DNA of 64,000 bases from Duganella sp. 1411. GTDB taxonomy: Bacteria > Pseudomonadota > Gammaproteobacteria > Burkholderiales > Burkholderiaceae_D. This document shows, in pieces, positions 1-7,297 of this stretch (positions within the stretch are counted from its first letter, which is position 1; each line of letters begins with the position of its first letter). The position numbers were made by a program, and so were the translations under genes. The stretch lies in NCBI RefSeq assembly GCF_017833525.1, contig NZ_JAFICD010000001.1, forward strand, positions 2,170,001 to 2,234,000, given 5' to 3'. Under the pieces are notes generated by a model. The model saw only the letters and a list, made by a program, of their open reading frames with translations, ran no database searches and was not told the origin of the DNA.

Positions 1-816
1 GACCGCCGACACCAGGTACTCGCCGTCGCGCAGGTTCTCGATCACCGTGCCGGCGCCGGCGACGGACGTCAGTTCGATATCGCGCGGCGCCGGCGGCTCC
101 AGCACCGCGCCGGACAACTCGAAGCCGCGCACCCCGGGCGTGCTGGGCACCTTGCGCAGCAGCTTGACGTTGGGTTTGACCTGCGGGAAGCGGTTCTGGA
201 AGGTCTGCATATCGAGCTTGCCGTCCGCCGTCTCGCGCGGCGCGTTGCTGCGGTGGATATCGCGCGATACTTCAACGATGGTAGCGTCGCGTCCCGGCAC
301 CGCGTTGAGCCGCCGCGCGACGATGATGCGCGCGACCCGTCCGGTGGCGATGACGTCGCGCACGGCCGGCGCGTCGATGCCGAAGCGTATGCCCTTGCCC
401 CACATGTCGGCGACGAATTCGTCGAACTTGAGCCGCGCCGGTTGCGGCGGCAGGTCCGGCACCTCGAAGTACACCGGTTCGAAATAGTATTCGGCCTCGC
501 CGCCGATCAGCTTGACGGTCTTGTACAAACCCCGGCGCACCGCGTGGAATGGCTCGATGCTGTCGGCGAAGCGCAGCAGCGGCTTGCCGGCCTGGCCGGG
601 CGGCAGTTCGGGGCCGCAGTGGTACAGCACCCGGGTGAAGACGGCGTAATCGAGGCCGGCGAAGTAGGCGCCGCCGAGGAACAGCTGTCCCACCGCCGCC
701 ACGCACGACACCGCGTCCGCCGCGGCGTCGAAATAAATGCCATCATCGCGCTTGACGATCGCCGCGGACAGCCCGCCTGCCCCGTTGTGTTCCAGCGTCG
801 TTGCGTCCTCTGACAC
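1..816 (-). CDS. DUF342/FapA-family protein, C-terminus outside window
   Basis: Partial gene running off the left edge; 272 codons are present. It starts at GTG (816) with GGGG six bases upstream. The visible part matches the N-terminal half of the neighbouring DUF342 protein (943-2853) almost motif for motif: DDGIYFDAA against TDGIYIDVG, EAEYYFEPVYF against YAEYYFEPLYL, FVADMWGKGIRFGID against FVAHMWCKGIQFGID, and FQNRFPQVKPNVKLLRKVP. It is therefore a tandem paralogue. DUF342 proteins (FapA, flagellar assembly protein A group) have a beta-helix-like core and are poorly characterised. No flagellar genes are seen here, so the role is unknown. Confidence 0.85.
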   Translation of the reverse strand, partial: MSEDATTLEHNGAGGLSAAIVKRDDGIYFDAAADAVSCVAAVGQLFLGGAYFAGLDYAVFTRVLYHCGPELPPGQAGKPLLRFADSIEPFHAVRRGLYKTVKLIGGEAEYYFEPVYFEVPDLPPQPARLKFDEFVADMWGKGIRFGIDAPAVRDVIATGRVARIIVARRLNAVPGRDATIVEVSRDIHRSNAPRETADGKLDMQTFQNRFPQVKPNVKLLRKVPSTPGVRGFELSGAVLEPPAPRDIELTSVAGAGTVIENLRDGEYLVSAV

Positions 817-942
817 GGCAATCCCCACGAAGATGTACGTCGGAGCCCGCGCCCCTTCACTTTTTTAATGTTGTTTGTAGATTAGCATGAACGCACATCA
901 TTGTGCGCGCGCGTTATGATGCGCCCAAACCGATGTGGCCGC

Positions 943-2853
943 TTAATCGGCCGGGGCGCGCCGCCTCGGGTCCAGGTGCCAGTCGAGCGATCCGGCGCTG
1001 TCGCAGAACAGCAGCTCGCCGCCGTTCGGCGTGCCGCGCAGGCGCTGCTTGATCTCCTTGGGCGGCAGCAGCGTCAACGCCACGCCGTCGGCCAGGAAGG
1101 GCATGGTGCGCACCGTGGTCTCGCCGCTGACCATATGCAGGCCGCAGCGCGCCACGCCGGCCGCCGCCACCTTCTGCTCGATCACCCGCGCCAGCCGGTC
1201 CTGCAGCAGTTTTTGCTGCGTCTGGGCGGCCTGGACCTCCTTCTTCAGCTGCTCGATGGCCTGGATCTCGGTCGCCACGGCGCCAGCGATCTTGCGCAGG
1301 AACTGGCCCTGCTCGGGCGTCAACGTCAGCTCCTGGGTGCGCAGCTTGACGGCCAGCGCCAGATAGCGGCGCACATCGGGCAGCGCGGCGATGCGCGCGG
1401 CCTCCTGCTCGCCGGCCAGGATGGTGCCGGCGAAATCGGCCAGGCGCGCATCGAGTTCGGCGATCTCCTCGTCGAAGCGCGCCACGTCGCGCACCAGCAC
1501 ATGGATCACCATCTCGGTGCGGCGGCGCGGACCGGCGCTTTCGATTTCCACGTTGCGTGCGGCCACCGCGCAGCCCTCCGCCACCGAGATCACCACCTCG
1601 TCGGCGACGATCTCGCAGTTGGACGCCTCCTCGATCCTGACGCTGCTGCCGGAGATGACGCAATTTTCGGCGCGCCCGATGGTGATGGCGCCGCCGCTGG
1701 TGTGGATCACCGAATTGGACGCCACGCCGGCGATGCTGATCGGGCCGAGCGCGTTTTGCACGCTGCCGCTGACCAGGTTCTGGTCCAGCACCACCACCCC
1801 GCCGCGCGAATGGATGTTGCCGTAGACGTTGCCGTGCACCGTGATGTCGCCGCCGGTGACGTCGCGCTGCTCCTGCACGTCGCCGTACTCCTCGTAGGCG
1901 CCGGCCAATTGCAGGTTGCCGGTGGTGCGCCCGCTCACCCCCTCCAGGCTGACGATCTTGTCGGTGATGGAGATGCGGTTGGACTTCGCGTCCACGCTCA
2001 GGAAGCCTTCGCGCGTGGACACCAGATATTCGCCATCGTCCAGCGTCTGCGCCTCGGTGCCGTCGCCGGCGTAAAAACGCAAGGTCAGGTCCTGCGGCTG
2101 CTCGGACGGCGTCAAGTGCCCGGCCAGGTCGAAGCCCGGCTGGCCCGGCACCGCCGGCACCTTCTTGAGCAGCCTGACATTGGCCTTAATCTGCGGGAAG
2201 CGGTTCTGAAAACTTTGCAGGTCGATGCGGCCGTCGGCGCGCGCCTTGGGCGCGTCGCTGCGGTGCAGGTCGGACGACACCTCCATCACGGTGGCGTTCC
2301 GCCCCGGCTCCGGTTCCAGATCGGTGGCGAAGGTGATGCGGTCCGGCTTGGTCGCCGCCATCGCCGACGCCACCGCCGCCACGTCGATACCGAACTGTAT
2401 GCCCTTGCACCACATGTGGGCCACGAATTCGTCGAGGTCCAGGCGGGTCTGGCGCTCGGGGATCACGGTGCCGTCGGGGAGCACCTCCTCGTCCAGATAC
2501 AGCGGCTCGAAATAGTATTCGGCGTAACCGCGGCCCATCTTGGGATTTTTGTACAGCGAGGCGCGCAGCGGGTCGAACAGGCGCACGTCGTCGCACAGCC
2601 GCACCGCCTGGGCCGGACCCAGGTCGGGGCCGACGCCGTACAGCGCCGCGATCAGCAGCGGATAGTTGAGGCCGGTTAGATAGAAGCCCGCGCGGAACAC
2701 CTGGTTGACGGCGGCGACCAGCGCCGGCCGGGGCAGGCCCACATCGATATAAATGCCGTCGGTCTTCCGGACCAGGCCGATAGGCAGGCCGGCGTCGGCG
2801 GCGGGGGGCGCGCCCACGGGAAGGGGCGCCGCGGCGGCAACGTCTTGAACCAC
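943..2853 (-). CDS. DUF342/FapA-family protein
   Basis: 636 residues from a GTG start at 2853, preceded by GGAGG with a six-base spacer. The N-terminal ~230 residues form the conserved domain shared with the paralogue at 1-816. Residues ~230-440 contain the repeating short beta segments (for example GGDITVHGNVYGNIHS and GGAITIGRAENCVISG) typical of the right-handed beta-helix of the FapA domain (DUF342). Residues ~455-560 are a predicted coiled coil rich in E, Q, K and A. There is no signal peptide, so it is probably cytoplasmic. The family includes flagellar assembly protein A and surface/biofilm-related members; the precise function cannot be read from sequence. A gap of 126 bases separates the two paralogues, so each may have its own promoter. 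Confidence 0.85.
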   Translation of the reverse strand: MVQDVAAAAPLPVGAPPAADAGLPIGLVRKTDGIYIDVGLPRPALVAAVNQVFRAGFYLTGLNYPLLIAALYGVGPDLGPAQAVRLCDDVRLFDPLRASLYKNPKMGRGYAEYYFEPLYLDEEVLPDGTVIPERQTRLDLDEFVAHMWCKGIQFGIDVAAVASAMAATKPDRITFATDLEPEPGRNATVMEVSSDLHRSDAPKARADGRIDLQSFQNRFPQIKANVRLLKKVPAVPGQPGFDLAGHLTPSEQPQDLTLRFYAGDGTEAQTLDDGEYLVSTREGFLSVDAKSNRISITDKIVSLEGVSGRTTGNLQLAGAYEEYGDVQEQRDVTGGDITVHGNVYGNIHSRGGVVVLDQNLVSGSVQNALGPISIAGVASNSVIHTSGGAITIGRAENCVISGSSVRIEEASNCEIVADEVVISVAEGCAVAARNVEIESAGPRRRTEMVIHVLVRDVARFDEEIAELDARLADFAGTILAGEQEAARIAALPDVRRYLALAVKLRTQELTLTPEQGQFLRKIAGAVATEIQAIEQLKKEVQAAQTQQKLLQDRLARVIEQKVAAAGVARCGLHMVSGETTVRTMPFLADGVALTLLPPKEIKQRLRGTPNGGELLFCDSAGSLDWHLDPRRRAPAD

Positions 2854-3017
2854 GATTTTCCTCCAGGCGTCACGCGGCCGAAGGGCATTGCGTGCAATTA
2901 ACTAATATTACACGCGGAGAAAGAAAAAGAAAGCATTATCCGTGGTAAAAACTCTACACCCGTGATCTTATTGTTACAGATCAATAGTAAATTGACACGG
3001 ATGGCCGGCTGCGGGGC

Positions 3018-3419
3018 CTAGCGGCGCGGCGGATTGGCGTAAATATCCTGGCCGACCTCGTTGATCTGGCGGCGCAGGTCGCGCCGCTCGTCCGGCGTCA
3101 GGCGGCCGACGCGGCGGTTGATCTCGGCGTTGCGGCTGGCCTCCTGCATGGCGCGGCGGTGCTCCTCGGCGCGCGCCTCGTAGCTGTTGCGCTGGTCGAT
3201 CTGGCGCTGCTGGTCGGCCTGGCGCGGCTCGGCCTGGCGCTGGGGGTTTTGCTGCACGGCCTGCGGACGATTGTCGTCGCGGCGCGGCCCGTCGCCCGGC
3301 TCGGCATGGGCGTGCGCGGCCCCCATCACACCGCAGCACACCAATAGCGAACCCATGAAGGATCGAACGCAAAAAGATGCGCTTGCTGCCGCGTGTATTT
3401 TTTTGTGATCGATGAACAT
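3018..3419 (-). CDS. small exported Gln/Arg-rich protein, unknown function
   Basis: 133 residues from ATG 3419, with AGGA upstream. Residues ~1-37 look like a signal peptide: positive N-region with HKK, hydrophobic MGSLLVCCGVMGAA, and an AHA cleavage motif. The mature part is hydrophilic, rich in Q, R and E (QNPQRQAEPRQADQQRQ), and ends in a helical segment GRLTPDERRDLRRQINEVG. Short exported proteins with such a 'TPDERRxLRRxI' tail are common in Oxalobacteraceae, but I cannot name a function. It is divergent from ompR, with a 171-base shared upstream region. Confidence 0.7.
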   Translation of the reverse strand: MFIDHKKIHAAASASFCVRSFMGSLLVCCGVMGAAHAHAEPGDGPRRDDNRPQAVQQNPQRQAEPRQADQQRQIDQRNSYEARAEEHRRAMQEASRNAEINRRVGRLTPDERRDLRRQINEVGQDIYANPPRR

Positions 3420-3590
3420 GATGTTCCTAAAAAGCTGAATCCGTGCTTGAAGTGTATGATGCTTTATCCGAGGGGGTAAGACCAATTGGGTAAAGTTTGT
3501 AACACTTTGTAATGGGTCGTCACAGACGTTTTCGCCAAGCGGATATGACGTTACCATAGCGACATCAATAATACAATTCTCATACAGCAA

Positions 3591-4358
3591 ATGACTAGCA
3601 CAACGACCGAATCCGGCAACAACTCCGCCAACCAGCACGGCCACCAGGCCAAGATCATGGTGGTGGACGACGACGTCCGTCTGCGCGATCTGCTGCGGCG
3701 CTACCTGACCGAGCAAGGCTTCAACGTCTTCACGGCCGAGAGCGCCACTGCCATGAACAAGCTGTGGCTGCGCGAGCGCTACGACCTGCTGGTGCTGGAC
3801 CTGATGCTGCCCGGCGAGGACGGCCTGTCGATCTGCCGCCGGTTGCGCGGCGCCGGCGACCAGACGCCGATCATCATGCTCACCGCCAAAGGCGAGGACG
3901 TCGACCGCATCGTCGGCCTCGAAATGGGCGCCGACGACTACCTGCCCAAGCCGTTCAACCCGCGCGAGCTGGTGGCCCGCATCGGCGCGGTGCTGCGCCG
4001 CCGCGGTCCCGACGAGATTCCCGGCGCGCCGTCCGAAACGCCGCAGTCGTTCGAGTTCGGCCAGTTCGTGCTGGACCTGGGCACGCGCACGCTGAAGAAA
4101 AACGGCGAGACCGTGCCGCTGACCACCGGCGAATTTTCGGTACTAAAAGTATTCGCCCGCCACGCGCGCCAGCCGCTGTCGCGCGAAAAGCTGATGGAGC
4201 TGGCGCGCGGGCGCGAGTACGAGGTGTTCGACCGCAGCCTGGACGTGCAGATCTCGCGCCTGCGCAAACTGATCGAACCGGATCCATCGAGCCCGCTGTA
4301 CATCCAGACCGTCTGGGGCCTGGGCTATGTGTTCATTCCGGAGGGGCAGCCGCGCTAG
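3591..4358 (+). CDS. ompR: OmpR-type response regulator
   Basis: 255 residues. The receiver domain spans ~22-137 with acidic pocket DDD, phospho-acceptor D70 in LLVLDLMLPGEDG, and K120 in DDYLPKPF. The C-terminal winged helix ends with SRLRKLIEPDPSSPLYIQTV and WGLGYVF. Overall it resembles proteobacterial OmpR, a DNA-binding regulator phosphorylated by EnvZ in response to osmotic and envelope conditions that controls porin genes. envZ follows after nine bases. A ~20-residue polar extension (Ser/Thr/Asn rich) precedes the receiver domain, and a later start cannot be excluded. Confidence 0.93.
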   Translation: MTSTTTESGNNSANQHGHQAKIMVVDDDVRLRDLLRRYLTEQGFNVFTAESATAMNKLWLRERYDLLVLDLMLPGEDGLSICRRLRGAGDQTPIIMLTAKGEDVDRIVGLEMGADDYLPKPFNPRELVARIGAVLRRRGPDEIPGAPSETPQSFEFGQFVLDLGTRTLKKNGETVPLTTGEFSVLKVFARHARQPLSREKLMELARGREYEVFDRSLDVQISRLRKLIEPDPSSPLYIQTVWGLGYVFIPEGQPR

Positions 4359-4367
4359 CGCGCGAAG

Positions 4368-5741
4368 ATGCGCATGAAGTCTCCTTTGAAGTTCCGTTAC
4401 GCTTTTCGGCTGGCCAGCATGAAAAGCGGCCTTTTCTGGCGCACCTTCTTCCTGCTGGGCGCCTTGACGACGACCAGCATGACCGCGTGGGTCGGCATGA
4501 TCAGCGTGGTGCAGCACGAGCCGCAGGTGCAGCAGATCTCCGCGCAGGTGATCTCGGTCGTCACCATCACCCACGCCGCCCTCACCCACTCGGCGCCCGA
4601 ACTGCGGCGCGAGCTGCTGTTCGACCTGGTGTCGAACGAGGGTATCCGCGTGTTCCCGCTGGAGGAGGACGACAAGGTCGAACCGCCGCCGAACAACGCG
4701 CTGATGCCCGACATCCAGAAGCTGGTCAAGGCCAAGCTGGGCGCCGACACGCGCTTCTCGGCCAAGGTCAATGGCGTGTCGGGCTTCTGGGTCAGCTTCA
4801 AGATCGACGACGACCAGTACTGGCTGATGCTCGAACGGGAACGCATCCGCGGCCTGACCGGTATCCAGTGGCTGGGCTGGGCCAGCGTGGTGTCGGTGGT
4901 GTCGCTGCTCGGCGCGGCCTTCATCTCCAGCCTGATCAACCTGCCGCTGCGGCGCCTGACCAAGGCCACTCGCGCCTTCGCCCAGGGCAAGCGGCCGGAC
5001 CCGCTGCCCGAGAGCGGCCCGGCCGAGATCATGGAGGCCAACCGCAGCTTCAACCAGATGGTCGACCAGCTGCAGCAGGTCGAATCGGACCGCGCCGTGA
5101 TCCTGGCCGGCATCTCGCACGACCTGCGCACGCCGCTGGCGCGCATGCAGCTCGAAGTGGAAATGGCCAACCTGTCGAACGAGGCGCGCGAAGGCATCCA
5201 GTCCGACATCGGCCAAATGGACGCCATCATCGGCCAGTTCCTCGACTACGCCAAACCGACCGAGGCGTCGAGCTTCACCGACGTCGACGTCAGCGAGCTG
5301 CTGACCGACAGCGCCCACGAGGCGGAGCGCATCCCGGACGTGCGCGTGACCTGCGACATCGCCGACGGCGCCCACGTGATGGGCAACGCGACCGACCTCA
5401 AACGGGTGATCAACAACCTGGTGGAAAACGCCCGCCGCTACGGCAGGACGCCGGGCTCCGACCTGACCGAGATCGACATCCAGTGCGCCGTCAAAGGCGC
5501 GGGCGCGTCGCGGCGCGTGACGATCGCGGTGCAGGACCACGGCTGCGGCGTGCCGGACGACCAGATCGAACAACTGCTCAAGCCCTTCACGCGGCTCGAC
5601 GCCGCGCGCGGCCAGGCCAACGGCGCCGGCCTGGGACTGGCCATCGTCGACCGCGTGCTGCTGCGCCACGGCGCGGAACTCGACGTCAGCAACCGCGAAG
5701 GCGGCGGCCTGCGGATCCAGATCGCGATGAAGGCCGTGTGA
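4368..5741 (+). CDS. envZ: EnvZ-type sensor histidine kinase
   Basis: 457 residues, inner membrane. Transmembrane helices lie at ~23-47 and ~165-190, enclosing a periplasmic sensor region. A HAMP domain follows (PLRRLTKATRAFAQGKRPD), then the H-box GISHDLRTPLARMQLEVEM with phospho-accepting H251, the N-box VINNLVENARRYG, and the G-boxes DHGCGVPDD and GAGLGLAIVDRV. Order, spacing and motif wording match EnvZ, which autophosphorylates and passes phosphate to OmpR (immediately upstream). A second in-frame ATG two codons downstream could be the true start. The stop overlaps the next start (TGATG). Confidence 0.92.
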   Translation: MRMKSPLKFRYAFRLASMKSGLFWRTFFLLGALTTTSMTAWVGMISVVQHEPQVQQISAQVISVVTITHAALTHSAPELRRELLFDLVSNEGIRVFPLEEDDKVEPPPNNALMPDIQKLVKAKLGADTRFSAKVNGVSGFWVSFKIDDDQYWLMLERERIRGLTGIQWLGWASVVSVVSLLGAAFISSLINLPLRRLTKATRAFAQGKRPDPLPESGPAEIMEANRSFNQMVDQLQQVESDRAVILAGISHDLRTPLARMQLEVEMANLSNEAREGIQSDIGQMDAIIGQFLDYAKPTEASSFTDVDVSELLTDSAHEAERIPDVRVTCDIADGAHVMGNATDLKRVINNLVENARRYGRTPGSDLTEIDIQCAVKGAGASRRVTIAVQDHGCGVPDDQIEQLLKPFTRLDAARGQANGAGLGLAIVDRVLLRHGAELDVSNREGGGLRIQIAMKAV

Positions 5742-6472
5742 TGGCGCGGCCGATGTGTCATGGCTTGCTGATCGCGGCGCTGGCGGCGCTGACGGCCGGC
5801 GCGGCGGCGGCGCCGGCGAAGGCCGCCGACAACAAGGCGGCGCCGCGCCTCGAACAGCGCGCGCCGACAGCCGAGGAGCGCGACTCCTTCGACGAATTTT
5901 TCCGCGCCCGCAACGCCGCGCAACCGCACCGGCCGTGGGGCGCCGCGCCGCTGTTCGCGCCCGCGTTCGAGATCGAACGCCAGCGCGGCCAGCCATGGCG
6001 GGTGGTGGCGCGGGTCGATTCGGCGCCGCGCCGCTCGGCGCCGGACCTATGCCGGCAAATCCGCTCCAGTTTTGTTTACGACGCGGCCAAGCCCAAGGGC
6101 GAACGCTGGGGCGACTCGGCCGAGGCGCCGCAATGGTATGTGTGGCTGGCGCAAGCGAACGTCCCCTGCCAGGCGGCCAGATATACGGTATTGATGGACC
6201 CGGCCGTACCGCCGGCCGACGCGGTGGCCTTGCTGTGGCAGCATCGCGAGCTGCTGAACCGCGCGCGCCTGCTATTCGCCGGCAACTCGCAATGCGCGCG
6301 GCAACGCGCCCTGACCTTCCGGCTGGCGGCGCTGAAACCGGCGGCCGCGACGGCGGGCGCCCCGGTGATGTTCGGGATGGTGTTTGAAAGCGACCGCGAC
6401 ACGACCGCCACGGTCGACGTGCGCAAGCACCGTGGCGAGTACGTGGCGTGGAACGTCAGTTGCTCCGGTTGA
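5741..6472 (+). CDS. exported protein of unknown function downstream of envZ
   Basis: 243 residues, translationally coupled to envZ by a one-base TGATG overlap. It begins with a clear signal peptide (LLIAALAALTAGAAAAPAKA). The mature protein carries PWRVVARVDSAP, paired cysteines (DLCRQI, VPCQAA, SQCARQ, VSCSG) and aromatic motifs such as SSFVYDAAKPKGERWGDS. Four or more Cys residues suggest disulphides in the periplasm. I do not recognise the family with confidence. Its 3' end overlaps the convergent Imm26-like gene by 17 bases. Co-transcription with ompR-envZ suggests, but does not prove, an envelope role. Confidence 0.75.
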   Translation: MARPMCHGLLIAALAALTAGAAAAPAKAADNKAAPRLEQRAPTAEERDSFDEFFRARNAAQPHRPWGAAPLFAPAFEIERQRGQPWRVVARVDSAPRRSAPDLCRQIRSSFVYDAAKPKGERWGDSAEAPQWYVWLAQANVPCQAARYTVLMDPAVPPADAVALLWQHRELLNRARLLFAGNSQCARQRALTFRLAALKPAAATAGAPVMFGMVFESDRDTTATVDVRKHRGEYVAWNVSCSG

Positions 6473-6944
6473 TCGGGTGCTCGCGCGATTCCAGCAGCTT
6501 GGTTAGCAGCAACTCGGTCGAACCGTAGCCGTACAGCGAATCGGCCTCCAGTCCGGGCGTATCGTACGGCACCGATTCTTCCCGCTCGGAACGACTCGGG
6601 TCGGTGTCGGAATAGGTCACGCGCCAGGCACGCTTGAGCGCGTCGGCGCGGCGCAGGAACTGCGGCATCGGCCACAGCGCGGGATTCCAGTCGACGGCCT
6701 CGCCCAGCACCCGCCAATGGCCGCTGGCCAGCGCCATGTCCCCCACGCGCAACACCTTGACGGCGTCCTGCGGCTGCAGCGTATGGAGCTCCTCGATCGA
6801 CGGCAACCTGTCGAGCTTGGGACCGAACAAATAGGCCAGCATGATCTTGCTGCCCGGCGACAAGCGCGCCACCAGGCCCCAGCCGTAGCCACCATCGAGC
6901 AACGGCACCGCAAACCAGCTACCTTCATGATACGACTGCCTCAT
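6456..6944 (-). CDS. Imm26-family immunity-like protein
   Basis: 162 residues from ATG 6944, preceded by AGGAG four bases upstream. The N-terminal segment GSWFAVPLLDGGYGWGLVARL matches the signature opening of the Imm26 immunity family (a 'G..FAVPL.DGGYG.G.V' strand pair). The rest shows beta-strand/helix alternation, for example GDMALASGHWRVLGE. Imm26 proteins usually neutralise polymorphic (contact-dependent or Rhs/T6SS) nuclease toxins, but no toxin gene lies next to it. It may be an orphan immunity gene kept for protection, or a repurposed member. The call rests on motif resemblance. Confidence 0.65.
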   Translation of the reverse strand: MRQSYHEGSWFAVPLLDGGYGWGLVARLSPGSKIMLAYLFGPKLDRLPSIEELHTLQPQDAVKVLRVGDMALASGHWRVLGEAVDWNPALWPMPQFLRRADALKRAWRVTYSDTDPSRSEREESVPYDTPGLEADSLYGYGSTELLLTKLLESREHPINRSN

Positions 6945-7134
6945 TCCACTCCTTTCGCTAGCACGAACCAGCAAAGTGGCGCCGAAATGCACTGACGGAC
7001 AGGACATACGACCGCCTCCACATATGCTGTGACTGCTTCGTTGGCGCCGTGCGGCGCAAACCCGAAGTGTATCGGCGCGGCGCAAAACGCGTCGCACGCC
7101 ATCCCGCCCGCGCGCGGCGCGCCACCCGCTTGTG

Positions 7135-7140
7135 ATACAC
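7135..7140 (+). promoter_or_regulatory. candidate -10 element for the TPP-riboswitch transcript
   Basis: TACACT, part of GTGATACACT, lies about ten bases before the first helix of the riboswitch. A start near 7147 would give a transcript beginning just before the aptamer. No good -35 is visible, so this is tentative. The rest of the 6945-7134 interval carries the upstream region of the Imm26-like gene and nothing else I recognise. Confidence 0.4.
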
Positions 7141-7149
7141 TGGCGGCTC

Positions 7150-7230
7150 GCTAGGGGTCCTGGGCATTTTTGTTCCGGGTGAGAGATACCCTTCGTACCT
7201 GATCTGGATAATGCCAGCGAAGGAAAGCGC
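7150..7230 (+). ncRNA. TPP (THI-box) riboswitch
   Basis: The region contains the conserved THI-box landmarks in order: AGGGGTCC, then GGGTGAGAGATACCC (the CUGAGA-type pyrimidine-sensing loop), then ACCTGATCTGGATAATGCC and AGCGAAGGA. These bind thiamin pyrophosphate; ligand binding represses the downstream gene. The next 67 bases before the ATG at 7298 contain GGCTCTCTTCGCGGCTTCCAGC and GAGAGC, which could form the expression platform. The only gene directly behind it is the TonB-dependent receptor, so thiamin status probably controls that receptor. Confidence 0.93.
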
Positions 7231-7297
7231 AAAGTAGTTCTCCCTTCTTTGATGGCTCTCTTCGCGGCTTCCAGCCGAGAACAAGTAGAGAGCAGAC

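Noticed and set aside
901..2679. 592-codon open frame antisense to the DUF342 gene
   Set aside because: Composition is Arg/His/Ala/Leu/Gln without any domain motif; it is the mirror of a GC-rich real gene whose own frame has clear family motifs and a GGAGG start.
3764..6472. A 902-codon frame through ompR and envZ
   Set aside because: Only its last 243 codons are real (signal peptide at 5741); the rest is Arg/Ala-rich shadow coding.
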